A stretch of DNA of 64,000 bases. Origin: Verrucomicrobiota bacterium. GTDB lineage: Bacteria > Auribacterota > JABMQX01 > JAFGEW01. The DNA lies in the NCBI GenBank assembly GCA_016931415.1, contig JAFGEW010000031.1:1-64000 (forward strand), read 5' to 3'. Position 1 is the first letter of the stretch, and every line of letters starts with the position of its first letter. The notes under the pieces were generated by a model. That model searched no databases. It was not told where the DNA came from and worked only from the letters and a program-made list of their open reading frames with translations. The position numbers and the translations under genes were made by a program. Shown here one piece after another: positions 57,252-64,000 of this stretch.

Positions 57252-57956
57252 CTAGCCGCCGTTGAGCAGGCGGTCGAAGTCGCCGAGGCTCAGCCCCAGC
57301 GCCCGCCACGCCCACCGTAGCAGCGGCAGCACCACATTGTCCATCCCGCCCGCCAGCACCGACACCAGCGCAAGGCCCGCGATGATGCCAACGAACATGA
57401 TCAATTCGTAGCGCAGGATACGGATCGCGTGGCGCTGCGGCAAGAGGCCAATGATGAGACGCGAACCATCAAACGGCGGCAGAGGCAACAAGTTGACCAT
57501 CGCGTACAGAAGGTTGATCAGGATGGCAAAACAGACGAGCTTCCGAAGCGCCCATCCCGAGTCGCCGTCGGCCAGTGCCCCGGAGAACACGAGCAGGGTA
57601 AGCAGGCACACGAAGACCAGATTCACCGCTGGCCCGATCAGGCCCACCCAGATCATGTCGGCAAATGGCCGCTGCCAGTTCCTCCGGTAGCTTCGTAGCT
57701 GTAACGGGTTGATCGGCACCGGCTTGGCGAATCCGAACGCGAAGTGGCCCAGCGTGGCGATGTAGACCAGTATCGGAAGGACGAGCGTGAATTTCCAGCT
57801 CAGGTGCTTGAACGGATTGAGCGTCAGCCGGCCGCGGTCCCTGGCCGTCTGGTCACCCAGCATGGAAGCCATCCAGCCGTGGCTGAACTCGTGCGCGCTC
57901 ACCGACACCAGGATCAGCGGCAGCAACAGCAGATCTGTGACCGAAAACGACTCCAT
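57252..57956 (-). CDS. M50 family membrane metalloprotease (rhomboid-free site-2-protease-like)
   Basis: The 234-residue membrane protein has about six helices. The zinc site VSVSAHEFSHGWMASMLGD contains HEFSH (HExxH, about residues 22-26). The third ligand lies in NLLPLPPFDGSRLI (NxxPxPPxDG) near residue 170. The GRLTLNPFKHL block is typical of the SpoIVFB-like/YwhC-like group often encoded beside scpA. Such proteases cut membrane-bound regulators; the substrate is unknown. GAGG ahead of ATG 57956 supports that start over a longer frame. It is the first gene of the leftward scpA-scpB-pheA-aroF-tyrA/aroA run, 116 bases before scpA. Confidence 0.9.
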   Translation of the reverse strand: MESFSVTDLLLLPLILVSVSAHEFSHGWMASMLGDQTARDRGRLTLNPFKHLSWKFTLVLPILVYIATLGHFAFGFAKPVPINPLQLRSYRRNWQRPFADMIWVGLIGPAVNLVFVCLLTLLVFSGALADGDSGWALRKLVCFAILINLLYAMVNLLPLPPFDGSRLIIGLLPQRHAIRILRYELIMFVGIIAGLALVSVLAGGMDNVVLPLLRWAWRALGLSLGDFDRLLNGG

Positions 57957-58151
57957 GGGCCACCTCGTGCGCGACTCCTGTCGCGCCCACGTGACGCCTA
58001 TCGCCTGACTCCCCAATCCGGCAACACCTTTACCTTACCGTCGGCGCACGGTCACGTCAACTCAAGCGCGGATCGGGCCCTGGACTACCCAGACACATCG
58101 GCGTAGGCTGTTCTGGAACCAGGGTGATAAGGACGGTCATCAGGGAATCCC

Positions 58152-59045
58152 ATGATGTCACCAGTGTGGAAGGCAGCTTTTGCCGCCCCGCTCGTTCTTG
58201 TCGCAGCTCAGGGGAGCGACGAACCACGCGAGGAGGTCTCCCCGAACAAGTACACGTGGCTTGAGGACTGGAAACTATCCAACGCAACTGCGGAACGTGT
58301 TCCGGTGCCGGACGGCTATCGGCGGACCGAGGCGGCGGCCGGGACTTTTGCGGATTGGCTGCGGCATCTGCCGCTCAAGGAAGGGCGGCCACCCGTGCAG
58401 CTCTACGACGGCAGGGAGAAGGCCAACCAGGACGCGCACTTCGCCGTGATCGACATCGACGTCGGCGACCGCGACCTCCAGCAGTGCGCCGATGCCGTCA
58501 TGCGGCTGCGGGCCGAGTACCTGTACGCGAAGGGCGACCACGAGACGATCCATTTCAACTTCACGAGCGGGGACCGCGCCGACTTCGCGGAATGGGCGAA
58601 AGGCTACAGACCGACGGTGACGGAAGACTCGGTCGAGTGGCGGCAGACGGCCGGCGAAGATCGCTCCTACGCGTCCTTCCGCAAGTACTTAGTGATCGTC
58701 TTCGCGTACGCGGGGAGCGCCTCGTTGAGCCGGGAGCTGGAGCCCGTCGAGGACGTGGCCGACATGCAGATCGGCGACGTGTTCATCAAGGGTGGGTTCC
58801 CCGGGCACGCGGTCATCGTCGTCGACATGGCCGTTGACGCCGATTCCGCCAGAAAGGTCTTCCTGCTCGCGCAGAGCTACATGCCCGCCCAGGACATCCA
58901 TATCCTGCGAAACCCCGCCAACCCCGACTCCAACCCCTGGTATCCGCTCGACTTCGGCGACCAGCTTATAACCCCTGAGTGGACGTTCTCCGCTGGAGAG
59001 CTGAGAAGGTTTCGTGCTGAGGCAGAAGAGAACCGGTCAGAGTGA
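58152..59045 (+). CDS. Exported DUF4846 family protein
   Basis: The 297-residue product has a short signal peptide (VWKAAFAAPLVLVAAQG). The body matches DUF4846: FADWLRHLPLKEGRPPVQLY, VIDIDVGDRDLQQCADAVMR, LRAEYLYAKGDHETIHFNFT, DMQIGDVFIKGGFPGHAVIV and LLAQSYMPAQDIHILRNP. The function of the family is unknown; it is common in Bacteroidetes and some PVC bacteria. The start pairs ATG 58152/58155 are adjacent. It begins a rightward run of exported proteins with ARPP-1 and VIT-VWA, but the 147-base gap means the run may have separate transcripts. Confidence 0.82.
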   Translation: MMSPVWKAAFAAPLVLVAAQGSDEPREEVSPNKYTWLEDWKLSNATAERVPVPDGYRRTEAAAGTFADWLRHLPLKEGRPPVQLYDGREKANQDAHFAVIDIDVGDRDLQQCADAVMRLRAEYLYAKGDHETIHFNFTSGDRADFAEWAKGYRPTVTEDSVEWRQTAGEDRSYASFRKYLVIVFAYAGSASLSRELEPVEDVADMQIGDVFIKGGFPGHAVIVVDMAVDADSARKVFLLAQSYMPAQDIHILRNPANPDSNPWYPLDFGDQLITPEWTFSAGELRRFRAEAEENRSE

Positions 59046-59192
59046 CCTGATCTCCGCCATCCGCGCGAGTCATGGCCTCCCCTCTCCTCTCTGCCCCGGC
59101 TGTTGTCCACGGGAACCTTCGGGCGGGGGTGTTGTCCAACCAATACGACAGGTGTTGTGGTCTGAACCCGTGAGAAAGCAGGAGGCGCAGCG

Positions 59193-60332
59193 ATGGGCAA
59201 GCCGATCCTGATCATGACGTTGCTTGGGCTGATGGCGCTGGTGGGCAGACCGGGCTGGGGCTCGTACCTGGAAACGGATCCGGAGACCGGCGGTGGTGGC
59301 CGGGTCGTGCCGCCCCGCCCTGGCGGGGTGGGGAACGAGATCACGCGGTTGGTTCGACGGGTCGAGGTGGGCCGACCGTTCACGACGCGGAACATGATGG
59401 TGTTCCCGCTCTACGTCGAGGGGGGCACGGACCCGACGCGCTACGTGATGCTCGACGACGCGATCGCCCAAGGTCTCTTGAGGGTCTACGAGAAGGACCA
59501 GGGGCGCGTCCAGGAAGTCATCGTGCGCAACACGTCGCGCAGCACGATCTTCCTCATGGCGGGCGAGATCATCAGCGGCGCCAAGCAGAACCGAGTGATT
59601 GCCACCGACGTGCTCCTGCGGGCCGATGGCCCGGAGGTCGCCGTGCCCGTCTACTGCGTCGAGCGCGGGCGATGGGCGGGCGACACGATGCACTTCCGGA
59701 CGGACAAGAGCTTCGCCAACGCGGCGCTGCGCGACATGGCGCAGTCCAAGGCCGGCCAGGACGCAGTCTGGGACGAGGTCAAGCGCGTCTCCGAAGAGGC
59801 GGGCGTCGAGTCGAAGACGGGCAGCTTCCAGGACGTCGTCAACGACGCCGGCGTCAGGGACGCGCTCGACGAGTATGGCAAGATCATGCCCGAGCCGCCT
59901 CGGCGCTGCATGGGCGTGGCGATCGCGATCAACAACCAGGTCGTCGGAGTCGAGCTGTTCGCCAACGAGGCCCTGTTCACAGCGCTCTGGCCGAAGATCC
60001 GGCGCGGTTACGCGCTCGACGCCCATCCGCTTTTCCCCGAGTATGAGAGGACGCGCTGGTTGCGGCTGATCGACGAGCGCGACGTGCGCGCCTTCCTCGA
60101 CCGCGTCTATGACGCCCGCTTTGCCCGGCGGGACGGCATCGACCTCGGCTTCATGTACACGATTCGCACCGACGGGCTGAGCGGCGAGGGCCTTATCCAT
60201 GACGCGGGCGTCATCCACGTCAACTTCACGCAGACACGGCCGCGCCCGGTACCGATCCCGCGCGACCCGATCATCATCCATGGGGACAACACGCCACCAG
60301 ACGGCGATGACAGACAGATGGAAGGAGAATGA
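59193..60332 (+). CDS. Exported ARPP-1 (DUF6569) domain protein
   Basis: The 379-residue product has a signal peptide (ILIMTLLGLMALVGRPGWG). Its domain has RRVEVGRPFTTRNMMVFPLY, MLDDAIAQGLLRVYEKDQGR, VIVRNTSRSTIFLMAGEIIS, GAKQNRVIATDVLL and PVYCVERGRWAGD, the ARPP-1 (DUF6569) pattern. The role of the domain is not known; it has been noted beside rhodanese/phosphatase and ADP-ribosylglycohydrolase domains. CAGGAGG before the ATG supports the start. The next gene starts three bases later, so it is co-translated with the VIT-VWA protein. Confidence 0.85.
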   Translation: MGKPILIMTLLGLMALVGRPGWGSYLETDPETGGGGRVVPPRPGGVGNEITRLVRRVEVGRPFTTRNMMVFPLYVEGGTDPTRYVMLDDAIAQGLLRVYEKDQGRVQEVIVRNTSRSTIFLMAGEIISGAKQNRVIATDVLLRADGPEVAVPVYCVERGRWAGDTMHFRTDKSFANAALRDMAQSKAGQDAVWDEVKRVSEEAGVESKTGSFQDVVNDAGVRDALDEYGKIMPEPPRRCMGVAIAINNQVVGVELFANEALFTALWPKIRRGYALDAHPLFPEYERTRWLRLIDERDVRAFLDRVYDARFARRDGIDLGFMYTIRTDGLSGEGLIHDAGVIHVNFTQTRPRPVPIPRDPIIIHGDNTPPDGDDRQMEGE

Positions 60333-60335
60333 GTC

Positions 60336-62672
60336 ATGAGAAGCGTACGGATGGCTGGGTTTATCGTCGCATGCGTCCTTGCGGCCGGGACGGCGCTGGC
60401 CACGGGGATGCTCGTGCCGACGGATGAGAAGCTGCCGCCGCTGGCGGTCAAGTACCTGCGCGTCGGCACGGTGATCAAGGACGGCGTAGCGACCACGAAG
60501 GTTGAGCAGTCGTTCCTCAACAGCACGTCGCGCCAGCTCGAGGCCGACTTTGTTTTCCCGCTGCCGGCCGATGCGGCGATCAAGGAGCTGGCGATGTATA
60601 TCGACGGCAAGCGGACGCAGGCCGAGCTGCTCGACGCGCCGGCCGCACGCCGTATCTACGAGGACATCGTGCGCCGCTCGCGCGACCCCGCGCTGCTCGA
60701 AGCGATGGGCGGCACGCTCTACCGGCTGCGCATCTTCCCCGTGCCGGCCAACGGCGAGCAGCGCATCGATCTCGAGTATTCACAGGCGCTCAGCTACGAC
60801 GGCGGCCTGTTCAGGTACGTCTACCCGGTCAAGATCGGTGATCGGTTCTCGACGACGACTGAAGACTTCGCGCTCAGCGCCATGATCGAGGCATCGCGGC
60901 CCATCACGTCGGTCTACTCGCCAAGCCACACGGTGAGCATCGACCGCGAGGGCGAGCGCAAAGCGACCGTCGGCTTTGAGCAAGACCGCGCGCCGCTCAA
61001 CAAGGACTTCGTGCTCTACTACGCCGTCGGCGACAAGGCGTTCGGCCTCAACATGCTCGCCCATCGGCCCAGCAGTGAAGGTGGCTCGTTCATGCTGCTC
61101 ATCTCGCCGCAGCGCGACGTAGACCGGAACAAGATCGTTAGAAAAGACGTGGTCTTCGTCCTCGACACGTCGGGTAGCATGTCGGGCGACAAGATCGAGC
61201 AGGCGCGGCGCGCGCTTACCTTCTGCGTCAACAGCCTCAACGAGGGCGACCGGTTTAACATCATCCAGTTCGCTACGACGGTCAACGCCTACCGCAACGC
61301 GCTTGTCGAGGTGTCAGCCGACGCGATCAAGGCGGCGCGCGACTACATCGCCGGGCTCGAGGCGACCGGCGGCACCGACATCAACAGCGCGCTTGCCAAG
61401 GCCCTTGAGATGAAACCGGCCGAGACGACGCGTCCGTTCATGGTCGTCTTCCTCACCGACGGCAAGCCGACGATCGGCGAGACCGACAACGCGACGATCC
61501 TCGAGAACGTCGGCGCGAAGAACTCGACCGCCGTGCGGCTCTTCGTCTTCGGCGTCGGCTACGACGTGAACACGCACCTGCTCGACAGGCTCGCGCAGGA
61601 CAACGGCGGCGTGAGCGAGTACGTCGACCCGGCCGAAGACATCGAGGTGAAGGTCTCGGGGTTCTATGCCAAGGCATCGAACCCCGTACTCACAAACGTC
61701 GCATTGGTGTTCGGCGATGGGGTGCGCGTTTATGATCTATGCCCGAGCACAATGCCCGACCTGTTCGAGGGCGTGCCGCTGCAGGTCTTCGGCCGCTACG
61801 GCGGCACGGGCGACGTGGCGATCACGCTCACGGGCGAGATCAACGGCGAGAAGGTCTCGCACACCTACGAGACGACATTCCCCGCCGAGGAAGAGGAGAA
61901 CGAGTTCGTCGCGCGGCTGTGGGCAACGCGGCGCGTCGCCGCGTTACTCGACGAGATCCGCCTCCACGGCGAGAACGAGGAGCTCGTGGATTCGATCAAG
62001 AAGCTCGCGCGCGGCTACGGCATCGTCACGCCGTACACGTCGTACCTCATTGTCGAGGACAGCGAGCTCGAACGCGCCGGCATCCGGAGAAGCTACGCCG
62101 ATGGGAGTGTCCGTAGGGAGACAAACCGCGTGTGGGGGAGTCGCACACGCGAGGAGGCGCCGCGGGGCGACCTCGGCATGAGCGACGCGGCGGACGAAGC
62201 GCCCACCTTCGACTACGACGAGAAGGCCGGCGCGGGCGGCCCTGCGGACGGCCACAGTATGGAGACGGTTGTCGACGCCGAGATCGATGCGACGGTCCGT
62301 GACGTGGGCGCTCACGCCACGGGCAAGGAGGCCGTTGACATCTCGCGCGCACTCGACACGTGGCGGAAGGCCGACGTGGACGGCGCCGGCTGGGCCGTGC
62401 GCAACATCGAGCAGCGCAATTTCTACAACGTCGACGGGACGTGGATCGACGGCGGGTTACGCGGCGGGCTGCCGTCGCTCAAGATCAAGTTCGGTTCCGA
62501 CGCCTACTTCGCGCTGCTCACGTGGCGCCCTGGACTCAAGCCGTTCCTGGCGCTGGGCGACCGCCTTGTTCTCGTCGTCGAGGACCACGTCCTCCTGATC
62601 GGGAACGAGGGCGAGGAGACGCTGACCAAGGAGGCGTTTGAGGCTTTCCTGACTTCCACCGATTCTGACTGA
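60336..62672 (+). CDS. Exported VIT-VWA domain protein
   Basis: The 778-residue product has a signal peptide (MAGFIVACVLAAGTALA). A VIT domain covers residues about 30-165 (LPPLAVKYLRVGTVIKDGVA, KVEQSFLNSTSRQLEADFVF, RRIYEDIVRRSRDPALLEAM). A von Willebrand A domain covers residues about 265-440 with an intact MIDAS site (VVFVLDTSGSMSGDKIEQAR near 276, then ATGGTDINSAL and VFLTDGKPTIGETD). A C-terminal helical region with a beta tail ends it. These proteins resemble inter-alpha-trypsin inhibitor heavy chains and probably bind ligands in a metal-dependent way outside the cytoplasm. AAGGAGA and the three-base gap couple it to the ARPP-1 gene. A strong terminator follows. Confidence 0.9.
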   Translation: MRSVRMAGFIVACVLAAGTALATGMLVPTDEKLPPLAVKYLRVGTVIKDGVATTKVEQSFLNSTSRQLEADFVFPLPADAAIKELAMYIDGKRTQAELLDAPAARRIYEDIVRRSRDPALLEAMGGTLYRLRIFPVPANGEQRIDLEYSQALSYDGGLFRYVYPVKIGDRFSTTTEDFALSAMIEASRPITSVYSPSHTVSIDREGERKATVGFEQDRAPLNKDFVLYYAVGDKAFGLNMLAHRPSSEGGSFMLLISPQRDVDRNKIVRKDVVFVLDTSGSMSGDKIEQARRALTFCVNSLNEGDRFNIIQFATTVNAYRNALVEVSADAIKAARDYIAGLEATGGTDINSALAKALEMKPAETTRPFMVVFLTDGKPTIGETDNATILENVGAKNSTAVRLFVFGVGYDVNTHLLDRLAQDNGGVSEYVDPAEDIEVKVSGFYAKASNPVLTNVALVFGDGVRVYDLCPSTMPDLFEGVPLQVFGRYGGTGDVAITLTGEINGEKVSHTYETTFPAEEEENEFVARLWATRRVAALLDEIRLHGENEELVDSIKKLARGYGIVTPYTSYLIVEDSELERAGIRRSYADGSVRRETNRVWGSRTREEAPRGDLGMSDAADEAPTFDYDEKAGAGGPADGHSMETVVDAEIDATVRDVGAHATGKEAVDISRALDTWRKADVDGAGWAVRNIEQRNFYNVDGTWIDGGLRGGLPSLKIKFGSDAYFALLTWRPGLKPFLALGDRLVLVVEDHVLLIGNEGEETLTKEAFEAFLTSTDSD

Positions 62673-62695
62673 CTCTCTCTCCCCTGGCGGGCACC

Positions 62696-62731
62696 GCGCC
62701 GCTGCGTTCCCCACGCAGCGGCGCCTTTTTT
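62696..62731 (+). terminator. Rho-independent terminator
   Basis: A perfect 12-bp stem (62696-62707 with 62713-62724), a five-base loop TCCCC, then C and six T. It ends the DUF4846/ARPP-1/VIT-VWA transcript. Confidence 0.95.
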
Positions 62732-62791
62732 GTGGTCGCGCCGGTGCGGCAGGTGCTATCGTCCGGCCGGCAATTGATCGGAGGGTGTTTG

Positions 62792-63049
62792 ATGGTCAAG
62801 TATGAGGAGAAGTGGGGCGCCAAAACTGAGCCGATAAGCGTCGTCGTCTACACCGACCGCTACCGGATCGAGGGCACGATGTTCCGCTTGCCCAAGCTGC
62901 GCGTAACCGACGCGATCAACCAAGCAGCCGCTTTCCTGGCGCTCAAAGACGCGACGGTCTACCCGCTCGACGGTGATGCACCGCTCATGACGCGGCCGTT
63001 TGTGGCGATCCACAAACACCAGATCGTCTTCATGACCGAGCTGGAGTGA
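62792..63049 (+). CDS. Small conserved-looking protein, 85 residues, function unknown
   Basis: The product is mostly beta: EPISVVVYTDRYRIEGTMFR, LPKLRVTDAINQAAAFLALK, DATVYPLDGDAPLMTRPFVA and IHKHQIVFMTELE. It has no signal peptide or membrane helix. GGAGGG before ATG 62792 and normal codon use support a real gene. The pattern of a strand, RxEGTMFRLPKLRxTD, then NQA resembles small beta-barrel proteins of unknown function (possibly DUF6812), but this is recall. It follows a terminator, so it has its own promoter, and is convergent with the lipoprotein gene. Confidence 0.75.
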   Translation: MVKYEEKWGAKTEPISVVVYTDRYRIEGTMFRLPKLRVTDAINQAAAFLALKDATVYPLDGDAPLMTRPFVAIHKHQIVFMTELE

Positions 63050-63061
63050 GGGAGGCGCGGA

Positions 63062-64000
63062 TCACTCGAGCTCAGGCCCTTCTTTGACCCCCGCGTCTTC
63101 GGGCACGTTGCCAGGCATGCGATCGCTCTCCGCCTCGAGGATCTGCTCCAGGAGTTTGGTGATGTCCTGCCTGATCTTCCGCAGTTCGCGCGCCTTCCGC
63201 ACCCGGTCGAGGTAGTCGACAGCGTTCGCATTCTCCGGATCGATCTCGAGCGCCTCCTGGAAGGCGCGCTCGGCAAGATCGAGGTGGCCGGAGCGGAAGT
63301 GGAGCTTGCCGACTTCGAGCCGCCCGACGAGCTTCTCGCGAGGATCCTGCTGTTGCCCCTCATCGTCGACACCGGGGATCTCGTGCGTGTCGCCGGTCAG
63401 GACCGGAATCTCGAGCGGATCCGTTTCAGTGGCGACTTCCCCGATGGGCGCCTCGTCGCCAAGGCGCAGCGCCACGAGGTCGTCGCTCACGAGGCGGGCG
63501 ACTTCCTCGCGCTGGTCATAGAGGTTGCGAAGCGAATCGCGTTTGAGTGCCGGCAGAAAGCGCACCGTCTGCGTCCGCGCGTCGTAGAACGGCTCGACGT
63601 ACCAGCGATCGTGCACGTTGACCACGTGGAGGCGGATGAGCCGGTAATGGCTGTAGCCCGCGCCGGCGTACGGGTAGCGCACCTGCTGAAGCGCGTAGAG
63701 GATGTGGTGACGCTCGTTGACCATGTAGTCGTTGAGCACGGCGGCCTCGACGCGCGAGACGCTCAGCTCGGTCGAGAGCCCAGGAACGGCGATCTCGCGC
63801 TGGCGCTGGAGCACAAAGTCGTCGTAGGTCAGCCGCGCGCGCGAGGCCGGGGCGAGCACCTGGTACAGCTCGCCCGCCATATGAGAGCGGTAGAAGTTGG
63901 CCAGGTAGTACTCGGCCGTCCCGACGTGGTCTCGAACGTGGCCCTCCGGCACGGGCGTCGTGCGACACCCGCCGACCGTCAGGACAACGAGAGAGATAGC
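63062..64000 (-). CDS. TPR-containing lipoprotein, 5' end cut by window edge
   Basis: The frame runs from the stop at 63062 to the right edge without a break, giving 312 visible residues; the start codon is outside the window. The first visible residues are AISLVVLTVGGCRTTPVPEG, a signal peptide end with lipobox VGGC, so the mature protein is probably lipid-anchored at the Cys. An ATG inside the frame (63952) would skip the signal and was rejected. The body has an alpha/beta region (YYLANFYRSHMAGELYQVLA, SHYRLIRLHVVNVHDRWYVE), then a TPR-like pair (VGKLHFRSGHLDLAERAFQE, ALEIDPENANAVDYLDRVRK) and an acidic tail. Family is not known. Confidence 0.82.
   Translation of the reverse strand, partial: AISLVVLTVGGCRTTPVPEGHVRDHVGTAEYYLANFYRSHMAGELYQVLAPASRARLTYDDFVLQRQREIAVPGLSTELSVSRVEAAVLNDYMVNERHHILYALQQVRYPYAGAGYSHYRLIRLHVVNVHDRWYVEPFYDARTQTVRFLPALKRDSLRNLYDQREEVARLVSDDLVALRLGDEAPIGEVATETDPLEIPVLTGDTHEIPGVDDEGQQQDPREKLVGRLEVGKLHFRSGHLDLAERAFQEALEIDPENANAVDYLDRVRKARELRKIRQDITKLLEQILEAESDRMPGNVPEDAGVKEGPELE

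Overview
This window is GC-rich, densely coding bacterial chromosome with mostly housekeeping genes. No plasmid, phage, transposase, CRISPR array, rRNA or tRNA gene was recognised. Two features hint at a member or neighbour of the PVC group (Planctomycetes, Verrucomicrobia, Chlamydiae). One is a UvrA of 1787 residues made of two complete UvrA halves, the architecture known from Chlamydia. The other is a set of intergenic palindromic repeats of the kind that litter PVC-type genomes. Envelope genes (MurJ, lipid-linked sugar transferase, O-antigen ligase, lipoproteins) fit a diderm or diderm-like cell. Some gene order, such as aroQ-peptidase-accB-accC-asp23, resembles Firmicutes. The phylum assignment is inference.

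Left part (1-24.5 kb): a large secreted parallel beta-helix protein runs off the left edge. A repeat-rich spacer of about 1.1 kb follows, then larC with an iron-sulfur flavoprotein gene, the tandem uvrA, smc, a MATE exporter, an orphan gene, a large glucosidase-like protein, mnmA, and a leftward cluster of glycosyltransferase, lipid-linked sugar transferase, mtaB and a JAMM protease.

Middle part (24.7-40.3 kb): the heat-shock set hrcA-grpE-dnaK-dnaJ-rsmE runs rightward. It is followed by an O-antigen ligase/TPR protein, aroQ, an M24 peptidase, accB-accC, an Asp23/AmaP pair, two phosphofructokinases (one with pyrophosphate-type and one with ATP-type active-site residues) and an SRPBCC protein. 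The leftward group thyX-murJ-adhesin-like protein-rnc follows. Its RNase III carries an extra C-terminal winged-helix-like domain.

Right part (46.6-64 kb): crcB with a DUF190 gene; a periplasmic TPR protein; a divergent FlgT-like/CsgG-like pair; a compact leftward operon of an M50 protease, scpA, scpB, pheA, aroF and a tyrA-aroA fusion; a rightward run of secreted proteins (DUF4846, ARPP-1, VIT-VWA) ending in a clear Rho-independent terminator; a small unknown protein; and a lipoprotein gene cut by the right edge.

All three parts of an SMC-ScpA-ScpB condensin are present. The last steps to phenylalanine and tyrosine, together with DAHP synthase, EPSP synthase and dehydroquinase, are all encoded here. 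The least-explained parts are the FlgT/CsgG pair, the secreted ARPP-1/VIT-VWA run, the JAMM protease beside tRNA-thiolation genes and the RNase III fusion.
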